The position numbers were made by a program, and so were the translations under genes. 64,000 nucleotides of DNA from Aeromicrobium ginsengisoli. Lineage in GTDB: Bacteria > Actinomycetota > Actinomycetes > Propionibacteriales > Nocardioidaceae. The DNA is taken from positions 868,001 through 932,000 of the forward strand of contig NZ_SDPQ02000002.1 in assembly GCF_004134905.2 (NCBI RefSeq). Direction: 5' to 3'. The notes below the pieces were generated by a model that saw only the letters and a program-made list of their open reading frames with translations, was not told the origin of the DNA and searched no databases. The stretch's first letter is position 1; the number at the start of each line of letters is the position of its first letter. This document shows, one piece after another, positions 32,180 through 42,565 of this stretch.

Positions 32180-32327
32180 TGATCAGGCTGACCACGATGC
32201 CGAGCGCACCGGCGGCCATGAGGATGTAGCCCACCGTCGTGAGCTCGACCTCCTGGATGTTGTCCTGCACCGCGAATGCCAGAATCGCACCGAGGGCGAG
32301 AAGGAATATGGATCCTCCGATGTACAT
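32130..32327 (-). CDS. DUF6458 family small membrane protein
   Basis: A 65-residue protein with two membrane helices (about 4-20 and 30-49) and a basic tail, starting M-Y-I-G-G-S-I-F-L-L-A-L-G-A-I-L as is typical of actinobacterial DUF6458. AAAGGTGAGCC precedes the ATG on the minus strand. Function unknown. Its 3' end lies inside the transporter gene on the other strand. Confidence 0.85.
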   Translation of the reverse strand: MYIGGSIFLLALGAILAFAVQDNIQEVELTTVGYILMAAGALGIVVSLIINGQRNQGRRDDLPPR

Positions 32328-32396
32328 GGCTCACCTTTCGTGGGGGTCAACCTTTCGACCGTAACGCCGCACGTACGCGCCCGCACTTCGTGCGCG

Positions 32397-33428
32397 TCAG
32401 GCCGGCGGGATCTCGCCAGAGCCCCGCACCAGGAACGACGTCGGGACGATGATCTGCTCCACAGGGCCGGTGTCGCCGCCGATCCTGGCCAGCAGGCGCT
32501 CGGCGGCCATCTTGCCGATGAGGTGCGGATCCTGCGCGATGACGGTGATCGCGGGGGAGACGAGGTCGCCGAGGGAGATGTCGTCGAAACCGACCACCGC
32601 GATCTCGTGCTCCAGGCCGAGGCTGCGCAGGGCGCGGACGACCCCGATCGTCACGAGGTTCTGGGCGGCGAAGATCGCCGTCGGCGCGGGGCTCGCCTGC
32701 AGCATCGCCCGGGTCGCCGTCTCCGCGAGGTACTCGTTGGAGAGGTCCGGGATGATGTGCGTCGCCGCCCGGGCCGCCCAGCACGCCTCGCGATAACCCT
32801 CGAGACGCATGCGTGCCGTCGGCAGGAACTGCCGGTCGCCCATGAACGCGATGTGCCGGTGCCCGTACGAGATGAGGTGCTCGGTGGCCAGGCGGGCGCC
32901 GCTCTGGTTGTCGACCACGACGCTGTCGGTCTCCAGGCCTTCGACCCCGCGGTCGACGAGCACGACCGGCATGCCGGCGTCCATCTCGCGCTGCAGCGCC
33001 GTCGGATCGGGGCCCGCAGGCATCACGATCAGGCCGTCGACCTGGTACGAGCCCATGGTCGGCACGAGCTCGCGCTCTCGTTCGGGATCCTCGTCGAGAC
33101 TCGCCGAGAGCACGGCGAATCCCGCGGCTCCGGCGGCGTCCTCGACCCCGCGGTGGACCTGGGCGTCGAACGGGTTGGAGACGTCGCCCAGCAGCAGTCC
33201 GATGCTCAGGGTGCGGCGATCTGCCCGGCGCAGTGAGCCGGCGCTGACGTCCCGCCGGTAGGCGAGTCGTTCGACTGCTGCGCGTACGCGGGCGGCGGTG
33301 GCCTCGCCGACGTAGCCCTCGCCGTTGACGACGCGGGAGACAGTCTTGATGCCGACGCCGGCCTCGCGGGCGACGTCCTTCATCGTGGGCCGCTGTCGCG
33401 GGGCCGGTTTGGGTGACAACGGTGTCAT
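32397..33428 (-). CDS. LacI-family transcriptional repressor
   Basis: A 343-residue repressor with an N-terminal LacI helix-turn-helix (M-K-D-V-A-R-E-A-G-V-G-I-K-T-V-S-R-V-V-N) followed by a periplasmic-binding-protein-like sugar domain (D-G-L-I-V-M-P, V-V-L-V-D-R, A-V-V-G-F-D-D). It is divergent from a sugar ABC operon, its presumed target. ATG 33428 is chosen; TGACA-N4-TGTCA palindromes lie over this start and at 33481-33494, consistent with autorepression. Confidence 0.93.
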   Translation of the reverse strand: MTPLSPKPAPRQRPTMKDVAREAGVGIKTVSRVVNGEGYVGEATAARVRAAVERLAYRRDVSAGSLRRADRRTLSIGLLLGDVSNPFDAQVHRGVEDAAGAAGFAVLSASLDEDPERERELVPTMGSYQVDGLIVMPAGPDPTALQREMDAGMPVVLVDRGVEGLETDSVVVDNQSGARLATEHLISYGHRHIAFMGDRQFLPTARMRLEGYREACWAARAATHIIPDLSNEYLAETATRAMLQASPAPTAIFAAQNLVTIGVVRALRSLGLEHEIAVVGFDDISLGDLVSPAITVIAQDPHLIGKMAAERLLARIGGDTGPVEQIIVPTSFLVRGSGEIPPA

Positions 33429-33494
33429 GGGACACAGCGTAACGCTTGACGCCTGATTCTGTGTGAGGTAGAACACTTTATGACAACGATGTCA
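33414..33494. promoter_or_regulatory. paired LacI-type operators
   Basis: Two 14-base dyads with a central CG, TGACAACGGTGTCA (33414-33427) and TGACAACGATGTCA (33481-33494), flank the divergent promoter. The first abuts and overlaps the repressor's start region; the second lies 30 bases before the binding-protein start. Identical arms and a 67-base separation fit cooperative or looping binding by the neighbouring LacI protein. Confidence 0.75.
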
Positions 33495-33523
33495 GACGGT
33501 CTGGCGTTGTGAGAGGAATCATC

Positions 33524-34612
33524 GTGAAAACACCATCTGTCTCCCGACGCCGGTTCGCGGCCGCCGCGACGGCGGTCCTGGCATCCACCCTGGTACTCGC
33601 GGCGTGCGGCTCCGGCTCCGACTCGGACTCGGGCGGCTCGAGCGGCGACGTCGGCGTCTCCCTGATCGTCAAGACGACCAGCAACCCGTTCTTCGTCGCG
33701 ATGCAGGACGGTGCCAAGAAGGCCGCGAAGGCCAACGGCGTCGACCTCAAGCTCGCGGCCGGCAAGACCGACGGCGACGAGGACACCCAGATCCAGGCGA
33801 TCGAGAATGCGATCTCGCTCGGGCAGAAGGGCATCCTCATCACGCCCAACGGTCCCGGCGTCGTCGATGCGATCGACAAGGCCCGTGCCGCCGGACTCTT
33901 CGTGATCGCCCTCGACACGCCGCCCGACCCGGCCGACGCCGTCGACATCACGTTCGCGACCGACAACTTCAAGGCCGGCGAGTCGATCGGCTCCTGGACC
34001 GCCAAGAAGCTCGACGGCAAGAAGGCCGTCATCGCGATGCTCGACCTGTTCAACGACAAGGTCGTCTCGGTCGACTACAACCGTGACCAGGGCTTCCTGA
34101 CCGGAATGGGCATCCCGACCAAGGACAAGAAGAAGAACGGCGACGAGGCCAAGTCGGGCTCCTACAGCGGCGGCGACTACCAGATCGTGTGCAACGAGGC
34201 GACCAACGGCGCCGAGGACGGTGGCACGACCGCCATGGAGACCTGCCTGTCGAAGAACCCCGACATCAACGTGGTCTACACGATCAACGAGCCGGCCGCC
34301 TACGGCGCGTACCAGGCACTGAAGAGCGCCGGCAAGGAGAAGGGCGTCACGATCGTGTCGATCGACGGCGGCTGTGCCGGAGTCGGCTATGTCAAGGACG
34401 GCATCATCGGGGCGACCGCCCAGCAGTACCCGCTCGAGATGGCGGCCAAGGGCGTCGAGGCGATCGCCAAGCTCGCCAAGGACGGCACGAAGCCGAAGAC
34501 CAGTCCCGGTCTCGACTTCTTCGACACGGGCGTCAAGCTCGTGACCGACGACCCGCAGGACGGTGTCGAGAGCGTCGACACCACGGCCGGCAAGTCCACC
34601 TGCTGGGGCTGA
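33524..34612 (+). CDS. sugar ABC transporter substrate-binding lipoprotein (fructose/ribose type)
   Basis: A 362-residue periplasmic-binding-type lipoprotein with R-R-R-F and lipobox L-A-A-C28. The type-I fold shows T-S-N-P-F-F-V-A-M, I-Q-A-I-E-N-A-I and I-T-P-N-G-P-G. The group fits the FrcB/RbsB family. GTG 33524 is used, with GAGAGGA upstream. With permease, ATPase and a PfkB kinase downstream, the order equals rhizobial frcBCAK, so fructose is the best guess. A 13-bp hairpin after the gene probably sets higher expression of this subunit. Confidence 0.88.
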   Translation: MKTPSVSRRRFAAAATAVLASTLVLAACGSGSDSDSGGSSGDVGVSLIVKTTSNPFFVAMQDGAKKAAKANGVDLKLAAGKTDGDEDTQIQAIENAISLGQKGILITPNGPGVVDAIDKARAAGLFVIALDTPPDPADAVDITFATDNFKAGESIGSWTAKKLDGKKAVIAMLDLFNDKVVSVDYNRDQGFLTGMGIPTKDKKKNGDEAKSGSYSGGDYQIVCNEATNGAEDGGTTAMETCLSKNPDINVVYTINEPAAYGAYQALKSAGKEKGVTIVSIDGGCAGVGYVKDGIIGATAQQYPLEMAAKGVEAIAKLAKDGTKPKTSPGLDFFDTGVKLVTDDPQDGVESVDTTAGKSTCWG

Positions 34613-34620
34613 GTGCATGA

Positions 34621-34651
34621 CGGCGGGGTGCCCTTTCCGGGCACCCCGCCG
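34621..34651 (+). terminator. intra-operon hairpin after the binding-protein gene
   Basis: Perfect 13-bp stem CGGCGGGGTGCCC / GGGCACCCCGCCG with a TTTCC loop, between the binding protein and permease genes. Such elements give partial termination or 3' protection, leaving more binding protein than membrane subunits. Confidence 0.75.
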
Positions 34652-34689
34652 TTCCCGCCCGCAGACCCTGATCGAGAGGACCATCCGCC

Positions 34690-35738
34690 ATGACCAATGA
34701 ACCCGAAGACACCGCGCTCGTCGACCACCCGCTCGAGGTGTTGAGCGACGCCGGCCTGACCCGCCCGCCGAGTCCGCTCGACCGGCTGCGCACCCTGCTC
34801 CACCGCTATCCGGCGCTGAGCCCCGCCGTCGTGCTGATCATCTCGATGATCGTGTTCGGCCTGCTCAACGACCGGTTCCTCAGCACCGCCAACCTGTCGC
34901 TCGTCGTGCAGCAGGTCGCCGTCATCGGCGCCCTCGCGATCGGGCAGACGCTGATCGTGCTGACCGCCGGCATCGACCTGTCCGTCGGAGCCGCGATGAT
35001 CCTGTCGACCCTGGTGGCCGCCGGAGTCGCCTCCGACCACGGCTGGCCAGGCCCCCTCGCGCTGCTCGCCGCGCTCATCGTCGGCGTCGCGACCGGCGTG
35101 ATCAACGGTGTCCTCGTGACGCGGCTCAACCTGCCGCCGTTCATCGTCACGCTCGGCACCCTCAACGTGTTCACGGCAGTGGCGCTCCTCTACTCCGACG
35201 GTGCGACGACACGCGGCATCGACATGCCTGAGCTCCTGACCTGGACCGGCAAGTCGTTCGACGTCGCCGGTGCCCAGATCACGTACGGCGTGGTGCTGAT
35301 GATCCTGATGTACGTCGCCATGGCGTTCGCCCTGAGCCAGACCTCGTGGGGCCGTCACGTGTACGCCGTGGGTGACGATGCGGAGTCGGCCCGTCTGAGT
35401 GGCATCCACGTCACCCGGGTCATCCTCAGCGTGTACGTCACCGCCGGTGCGCTGTTCGCCGCCGCCGGCTGGATCCTCATGGGCCGCGTCAACGCCGCGA
35501 GCCCCAACGCGGGGGTCGACGCCAACCTCGACTCGATCACCGCTGTCGTGATCGGTGGCACGAGCCTCTTCGGTGGCCGTGGCGCCCTGTGGGGCAGCCT
35601 GATCGGCGCCCTCATCGTCGGCGTGTTCCGCAACGGGCTGAGCCTGGCGGGCCTCGACGTGCTCTACCAGACCCTTGCCGTCGGTGTGCTCGTCATCATC
35701 GCGGTCTCCGTCGACCAGTGGATCAGGAAGGTACGCGC

Positions 35739-35742
<4 letters not shown>
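34690..35742 (+). CDS. sugar ABC transporter permease (FrcC/RbsC type)
   Basis: A 350-residue permease with eight to ten membrane helices and the family segments L-T-A-G-I-D-L-S-V-G (near 98), P-P-F-I-V-T-L-G-T (near 150) and the C-terminal G-G-T-S-L-F-G-G-R-G. GAGAGGA lies before ATG 34690. The ATPase start overlaps its stop. Confidence 0.93.
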
Positions 35743-36496
<754 letters not shown>

Positions 36497-36500
<4 letters not shown>

Positions 36501-37423
36501 TCCTCGTCGTGGGGGAGTCGCTCGTCGACATCGTGGTGCGGTCGGACGGCCGGCGCAGCGAGCACCCAGGCGGCAGTCCGGCGAATGTCGCGGTCGGCCT
36601 CGGCCGCCTGGGTCACCCGGTCATGCTGGCGACGAGCATCGGCGAGGACGATCGCGGGCAGGTGGTCCGCGCGGCACTCGAGCGGGGCAACGTCAGGTTG
36701 GCGCCGCTGAGCGTGGGGCCGGGTCCCACCTCGACGGCGACGGCGTGGCTCGATGCCCGCGGTGCCGCGCGCTACGACTTCGACATCACGTGGGACCCGG
36801 CGGGTCTCGACTCGGTGCCGATCGGACCGCTCGTGCACACCGGGTCGATCGCGGCCTACCTCGGGCCGGGCGCGGATGCCGTCGAAGACCTCGTCAAGCG
36901 GGCAGCGGATACGGCGCTCGTGACGTTCGACCCCAACATCCGGCCGCGGCTGCTCGACGACCGCGACGCGGTGCTCGACCGGCTCAACCGGCTCGTCGCG
37001 TCGTGTGGCGTCGTCAAGGTCAGCGACGAGGACCTCGACTGGCTCCATCCGGGCATTGCGCCGACAGTGGTGGCGCGCAGCTGGATCGCCCTCGGTGCCG
37101 GCCTGGTGGTCATCACGGCCGGCGCGCGGGGCTCGTTCGCCGTGCACGCCGCGGGCGAGGTGCACGTGGCCTCGTCGACGACGCCGGTCATCGACACGGT
37201 GGGCGCCGGCGACTCCTACATGTCGGGCCTGATCGACGCGATGATGACGACGGGCCTGGTCGGTGCCGGGGGGTCGGACCCGGCTGCGGGCGTACGCGGG
37301 CTGTCGCTGTCGGACCTGCGGTCGTACATGCACCACGCCAACATCTCGGCGGCCATCACCGTCGGGCGGGCCGGTGCGGAGCCGCCGACGCGCGAGGAGC
37401 TGCCGCCGATCGCTCTTGGCTAG
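36497..37423 (+). CDS. PfkB-family sugar kinase (probable fructokinase)
   Basis: A 308-residue ribokinase-fold kinase with the N-terminal G-E-S-L-V-D-I, the G-G-S-P-A-N-V-A-V-G signature (near 30-39) and the C-terminal D233-T-V-G-A-G-D239-S, whose last aspartate is the catalytic base. Placed last in the LacI-controlled ABC operon with a 4-base overlap, it should phosphorylate the imported sugar, most likely fructose. GTG start. Confidence 0.9.
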
Positions 37424-37512
37424 CGCTCGGGCAGGTCGGGCCCGCCGTCGACGCTGTCCTATGCTCGGACGCGATGGCGGGACGACCGCCCGACGACGCG
37501 GCTGGAGGCACG

Positions 37513-38292
37513 ATGGGTGAGTTCGTACGACTCGAGGTCAGCGACGGGGTGGGCACGATCCGGCTCGACCGGCCCAAGATGAACGCTCTCGACGCGCAGA
37601 TGCAGCGCGAGATCATCGAGGCGTGCGAGGAGGCCGATCGCCGTGACGACGTCGCCGCGGTCGTCGTCTACGGCGGGGAGCGCGCCTTCGCGGCCGGCGC
37701 CGACATCAAGGAGATGGCGGCGATGTCCTATCAGGACATCAGCCGGCACGCCCACCTGCTGCAGGCGTTCACCCGGGCGCTCGCCGCGCTCGGCAAGCCC
37801 ACGGTCTCGGCGATCACCGGCTTCGCCCTCGGAGGTGGCTGCGAGGTGGCACTGGCGACGGACGTACGTTTTGCCGCCGACAACGCCAAGCTCGGCCAGC
37901 CCGAGATCCTGCTCGGCATCATCCCCGGGGCGGGCGGCACGCAGCGCCTGTCCCGCCTTGTCGGCCCGGCCAAGGCCAAGGACCTGATCTACACCGGCCG
38001 GTTCGTCGACGCCCACGAGGCGCTCGCGATCGGTCTCGTCGACCAGCTGCATCCCGCCGACGAGGTCTATCTCAAGGCCGTCGAGTGGGCGTCGCAGTTC
38101 GTCGGCGGTCCCGCCCTCGCGCTGCGCGCCGCCAAGAGCGCGGTCGACCGTGGCCTCGAGGTCGACCTGCAGACGGGCCTCGAGATCGAGCGCTCGGAGT
38201 TCGCCGCGCTCTGGGCGACCGATGACCAGTCCGCGGGCATGGACTCGTTCATCGAGAACGGTCCGGGCAAGGCCACCTTCAGCGGCAGCTGA
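37513..38292 (+). CDS. enoyl-CoA hydratase (crotonase family)
   Basis: A 259-residue crotonase with both catalytic glutamates, E111 (G-G-G-C-E-V-A-L-A) and E131 (G-Q-P-E-I-L-L-G-I-I-P), and the oxyanion segment A-F-A-A-G-A-D-I-K-E-M. These mark a true hydratase of short-chain enoyl-CoA. GGAGG precedes ATG 37513. It may link 3-hydroxybutyryl-CoA to crotonyl-CoA for Ccr, although it is far from that cluster. The 170 bases after it hold only small hairpins (such as CCCCGC-GCCA-GCGGGG, 38304-38319). Confidence 0.93.
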   Translation: MGEFVRLEVSDGVGTIRLDRPKMNALDAQMQREIIEACEEADRRDDVAAVVVYGGERAFAAGADIKEMAAMSYQDISRHAHLLQAFTRALAALGKPTVSAITGFALGGGCEVALATDVRFAADNAKLGQPEILLGIIPGAGGTQRLSRLVGPAKAKDLIYTGRFVDAHEALAIGLVDQLHPADEVYLKAVEWASQFVGGPALALRAAKSAVDRGLEVDLQTGLEIERSEFAALWATDDQSAGMDSFIENGPGKATFSGS

Positions 38293-38462
38293 GGTGGGGT
38301 TCGCCCCGCGCCAGCGGGGTACCCCCATGTCCATGCGCACGTCTCTGCTCCTGGCCCGCATGCTCGCAGTCCGTGGCCTGGCGATCTTCGATCCACCACG
38401 CCAGATGCGCGCGCGTGCTGCGTTCGTGACCACCGGTTTGGAAAGCGGCCCCGCCACCGGGG

Positions 38463-40430
38463 ATGCTGGACCGCATGGCCGCGACCGACGACACTGACGC
38501 GCTGAACCGGCTCGCCGCCGCTCACGGCGTCGCCATGGCCTACGAGGGTTCCGACCGTGAGCTCGTGACGGTCGACGCCGAGATCGTGATCGCGGTGCTG
38601 GCCCGGCTCGACGTCGATGCCAGCAGCCCTGAGTCGATCGAGCGCGAGCTCGCACTCGTCGAGGCCGAGCTTGCCCGACGGCCCCTGCCCGCGACGATCG
38701 CCGTGACTCAGGGGACCGGGCGCGCGGTCGGGGTCGCCGGCCGACTGCTGCTCGAGGACGGCTCTGAGCTTGCCGTCGACGGCGAGCTGCCGGCGGACCT
38801 GCCCCTGGGCTGGCACCGCTTCGTCACCGGCGACCAGGAGATCACGGTCGTCGTCGCGCCGGCCCGGATGCCCGAGGTCCCGCGCACGTGGGGCTGGATG
38901 CTGCAGCTGTACGCCTTGCGGTCCGCCACGTCGTGGGGGATGGGCGACTACGGCGACCTGGCCGAGACGGCCCGCCGCGCCGGTGTTGAGCAGGGCGCCG
39001 GGGTGCTGCTGGTCAACCCCGTGCAGGCGTTCATGCCGTCGCACCCGCTCGAGCGCTCGCCCTACTCACCGGCGAGCCGGCGTTTCGCCAACCCGCTCTA
39101 CCTCCGGGTGACCGACACCGCGGCGTTCGCGGCTGCCGACGACCGGGCCCGCGAGGACGTGCTCGCGCTGATGCCGGATCAGCACACCGAGCTGATCGAC
39201 TACGACGCCGTCTGGGCGGCCAAACTGGCGGCGCTCGAGCTGCTCTGGGTCCACGCCGGCACGGTCGACCGGGACGACCCGGACCTCGACGCGTATGCCA
39301 CCTTCGCCGCCCTGGCGGAGCTGCACGGCGCCGACTGGCGCGAGTGGCCCGAGGAGTTGCGCGATCCCGCGGGCGACGCCGTCGCCGGGGCCCGCACGTC
39401 GCTGGCCAGTCGCATCGACTTCCACGCCTGGCTCCAGGTGCTCTGCCGCGACCAGCTCGACGCCGCCCGCGCGGCCGCACACGACGCCGGCATGGCGGTC
39501 GGCATCGTCCACGACCTGCCCGTCGGGGTACATCCCGGCGGCGCCGACGCGTGGGCCCTGCAGGACACGTTCGCGTCCGACGTACGCGTGGGGTGTCCCG
39601 CCGACGCGTTCAACCCGCTGGGCCAGGACTGGGGCCTGCCGCCGTGGCGCCCCGACAAGCTCGCCGAGTCCGGCTATGCGCCGTTCCGCGACGTGATCCG
39701 CAGCGTCCTGCGCCACGGCGACGGCATCCGCATCGACCACATCGCGGGCCTGTGGCGCCTGTGGTGGATCCCGCCGGGCGAGCCCGCGCACCGCGGGACG
39801 TACGTGCACTACGACTCCGACGTGATGCTCGCGGTGCTGACGCTCGAGGCGCACCGTGCGGGCGCGATCGTCGTCGGCGAGGACCTCGGCACGGTCGAGG
39901 AGGTCGTGACCGAGACGATGCACGCGCGCGGCATCCTGAGCTCGGCGGTGCTGTGGTTCGAGCGCGACTGGGACGCTCCGGGTCAGCCGCACGTCCCGCC
40001 GCAGGACTGGGAGCCCGAGACGATGGCCAGCATCAGCACGCACGACCTGCCGACCGTCACGGGGTGGCTGCAGGACGAGCGCATCCGCGTCCAGGCCGAC
40101 CTCGGGCTGCTCGACGGGCCGGCCGACCAGGCGTACGCCCAGGCGGCGGCGGACCGGGAGGCGCTGTTCGACCTGCTCACGGCCGAGGGCATACCGACTG
40201 ACGACCCGGTCGTGGCGCTGCACGCGGTCATCGCGCGGGCCGCGTCGCGGCTCGTGCTCAGCTCGCCCGCCGATGCGGTCGGCCAGGTGCAACAGCCCAA
40301 CCTGCCGGGCACGGTCGACGAGTATCCCAACTGGCGCATCCCGCTTCCCGTCGATCTCGACGCGTTCTTTGCCGACGAACGGGTACACGCGTCCGTGGCC
40401 CCGCTCCGTGCGGCCCGGCCCGCGTCATGA
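38463..40430 (+). CDS. malQ: 4-alpha-glucanotransferase (GH77)
   Basis: Amylomaltase of 655 residues that moves maltodextrin segments between chains. An N-terminal extension (about 1-145) found in actinobacterial MalQ precedes the GH77 barrel. Catalytic motifs are G-I-R-I-D-H-I-A-G-L (nucleophile Asp), V-V-G-E-D-L-G-T-V (acid/base Glu) and S-T-H-D-L-P-T. The start may be ATG 38463 or 38475; neither has a strong Shine-Dalgarno. glgX follows with an ATGA overlap, so malQ-glgX-treY form an operon. Confidence 0.94.
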   Translation: MLDRMAATDDTDALNRLAAAHGVAMAYEGSDRELVTVDAEIVIAVLARLDVDASSPESIERELALVEAELARRPLPATIAVTQGTGRAVGVAGRLLLEDGSELAVDGELPADLPLGWHRFVTGDQEITVVVAPARMPEVPRTWGWMLQLYALRSATSWGMGDYGDLAETARRAGVEQGAGVLLVNPVQAFMPSHPLERSPYSPASRRFANPLYLRVTDTAAFAAADDRAREDVLALMPDQHTELIDYDAVWAAKLAALELLWVHAGTVDRDDPDLDAYATFAALAELHGADWREWPEELRDPAGDAVAGARTSLASRIDFHAWLQVLCRDQLDAARAAAHDAGMAVGIVHDLPVGVHPGGADAWALQDTFASDVRVGCPADAFNPLGQDWGLPPWRPDKLAESGYAPFRDVIRSVLRHGDGIRIDHIAGLWRLWWIPPGEPAHRGTYVHYDSDVMLAVLTLEAHRAGAIVVGEDLGTVEEVVTETMHARGILSSAVLWFERDWDAPGQPHVPPQDWEPETMASISTHDLPTVTGWLQDERIRVQADLGLLDGPADQAYAQAAADREALFDLLTAEGIPTDDPVVALHAVIARAASRLVLSSPADAVGQVQQPNLPGTVDEYPNWRIPLPVDLDAFFADERVHASVAPLRAARPAS

Positions 40431-42565
40431 CCGACATCCACGAGGGAGACTCTGTGCAGCCTTGGCCCGGCAGGTCCTATCCGTTGGGCGCGACGTTCGA
40501 CGGCACCGGCACCAACTTCGCGCTGTTCTCCGAGCTGGCCGAGTACGTCGAGCTGTGCCTGTTCGACGAGGCCGGCGACGAGACGCGCGTGCGGCTCGAA
40601 GAGGTCGACGGCTTCGTCCACCACGGCTTCCTGCTCGGCGTCGGCCCCGGCCAGCGCTACGGCTACCGCGTGCACGGGCCGTACGACCCCGCCACCGGTG
40701 CGCGCTGCAACCCCCACAAGCTGCTGATCGACCCGTACGCCAAGGCGATCGGCGGCGAGCTCGACTGGGACCCGGCACTGTTCGCGTACGACCTCGACCG
40801 CCCCGAGGAGCGCAACGACGACGACTCGGCCGGCCACGTACCGTTCTCGCTGGTGGTCAACCCGTTCTTCGACTGGGCCAACGACCGGCAGCCTCGCACG
40901 CCCTACAACGAGACCGTGATCTACGAGGCACACGTCAAGGGCCTGACCCAGACCCACCCGGACATCCCCGAGAGCCTCCGCGGGACCTACGCCGGCATCG
41001 CGCACCCGGCGATCGTGGCGCACCTCAAGTCGCTGGGCGTCACGGCGATCGAGCTGCTGCCGGTGCACCAGTTCATCACCGATCACTACCTGTCGGAGAA
41101 GGGCCTGACCAACTACTGGGGCTACAACACGATCGGCTTCTTCGCGCCTCATGACGCGTACGCCTCCCGCCCGGGCCGCCAGGTCGAGGAGTTCAAGGGC
41201 ATGGTGCGGGCGCTGCACGAGGCCGACATCGAGGTCATCCTCGACGTCGTCTACAACCACACTGCCGAGGGCAACCACCTCGGGCCGACGCTCTCGATGC
41301 GCGGGATCGACAACTGCGCCTACTACCGCCTCGTCGAGGACGACGAGCAGCACTACATGGACTACACCGGCACCGGCAACTCGCTCAACGTCCGCAGCCC
41401 GCAGACGCTGCAGCTCATCATGGACTCGCTGCGCTACTGGGTCACCGAGATGCACGTCGACGGCTTCCGCTTCGACCTCGCGGCGACGTTGGCGCGGGAG
41501 TTCTATGACGTCGACAAGCTCGCGACGTTCTTCGAGCTCGTGCAGCAGGACCCCGTCGTCAGCCAGGTCAAGCTCATCGCCGAGCCGTGGGACGTCGGCC
41601 CCGGCGGCTACCAGGTCGGCGGGTTCCCGCCCCAATGGACCGAGTGGAACGGCCTCTACCGCGACACGGTCCGCGACTTCTGGCGCGGTGAGCCGGCGAC
41701 CCTCGGCGAGTTCGCGTCGCGCATCACCGGGTCATCCGACCTCTACCAGGACAACGGCCGGCGCCCCTACGCCTCGATCAACTTCGTGACGGCCCATGAC
41801 GGGTTCACGTTGACCGACCTGGTCTCGTACAACGACAAGCACAACGAGGCCAACGGCGAGGAGGGCCGCGACGGCGCCGACGACAACCGCTCGTGGAACT
41901 GCGGCGTCGAGGGCCCGACCGACGATGCCGAGGTGCTCGCGTTGCGGTATCGGCAGCGCCGCAACCTGCTGGCCACGATGCTGCTGTCGCAGGGCGTCCC
42001 GATGGTGGTGCACGGCGACGAGCTCGGGCGCACGCAGGGCGGCAACAACAACGCGTACTGCCAGGACAACGAGATCGCGTGGGTCGACTGGCACCTCGAC
42101 GAGGACGAGACCGACCTGCTCCACTTCACCTCGTCCTTGACGGCGTTCCGCCACCGCCATCCGGTGTTCCGCCGTCGGCGCTTCTTCCAGGGCAAGCCGA
42201 TCCGCAAGGCCGACGAGCTGCGCGACATCGCCTGGTTCACGCCGTCGGGCGAGGAGATGAAGGAGCAGAACTGGGACGACGCGTTCGGCCGGTCGATCGC
42301 CGTGTTCCTCAACGGCGACGCGATCGCAGATCGCGACCTGCGCGGCGTGCGGATCACTGACGACTCGTTCCTGCTGGCGTTGAACGCGCACCACGAGGAC
42401 ATCGAGTTCACGCTGCCCGACGGCGACTACGGTGCGACGTGGACCGTCGTGGTCGACACCGCGACGGGCGCTGTCGAGCAGCCGGGCGGCGACATGTTCG
42501 ACGCCGGAGCGGTGCTCAACGTGTCGGCGCGGTCGCTGGTCGCGCTGCAGCGGGTGATGTCATGA
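40427..42565 (+). CDS. glgX: glycogen debranching enzyme GlgX/TreX (first copy)
   Basis: Isoamylase-type debranching enzyme of 712 residues. A CBM48-like N-domain ([17 protein letters not shown]) precedes the GH13 barrel with D-V-V-Y-N-H-T, G-F-R-F-D-L-A, I-A-E-P-W-D and F-V-T-A-H-D-G. It removes alpha-1,6 branches and so supplies linear maltodextrins for TreY. It overlaps malQ and treY by 4 bases each, a TreX-type position. A paralogue of the same length is at 60106. Confidence 0.95.
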   Translation: MTDIHEGDSVQPWPGRSYPLGATFDGTGTNFALFSELAEYVELCLFDEAGDETRVRLEEVDGFVHHGFLLGVGPGQRYGYRVHGPYDPATGARCNPHKLLIDPYAKAIGGELDWDPALFAYDLDRPEERNDDDSAGHVPFSLVVNPFFDWANDRQPRTPYNETVIYEAHVKGLTQTHPDIPESLRGTYAGIAHPAIVAHLKSLGVTAIELLPVHQFITDHYLSEKGLTNYWGYNTIGFFAPHDAYASRPGRQVEEFKGMVRALHEADIEVILDVVYNHTAEGNHLGPTLSMRGIDNCAYYRLVEDDEQHYMDYTGTGNSLNVRSPQTLQLIMDSLRYWVTEMHVDGFRFDLAATLAREFYDVDKLATFFELVQQDPVVSQVKLIAEPWDVGPGGYQVGGFPPQWTEWNGLYRDTVRDFWRGEPATLGEFASRITGSSDLYQDNGRRPYASINFVTAHDGFTLTDLVSYNDKHNEANGEEGRDGADDNRSWNCGVEGPTDDAEVLALRYRQRRNLLATMLLSQGVPMVVHGDELGRTQGGNNNAYCQDNEIAWVDWHLDEDETDLLHFTSSLTAFRHRHPVFRRRRFFQGKPIRKADELRDIAWFTPSGEEMKEQNWDDAFGRSIAVFLNGDAIADRDLRGVRITDDSFLLALNAHHEDIEFTLPDGDYGATWTVVVDTATGAVEQPGGDMFDAGAVLNVSARSLVALQRVMS

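Noticed and set aside
38324..38500. Short plus-strand gene between enoyl-CoA hydratase and malQ
   Set aside because: About 54 codons with low-complexity Arg/Ala composition, no Shine-Dalgarno and running into malQ.
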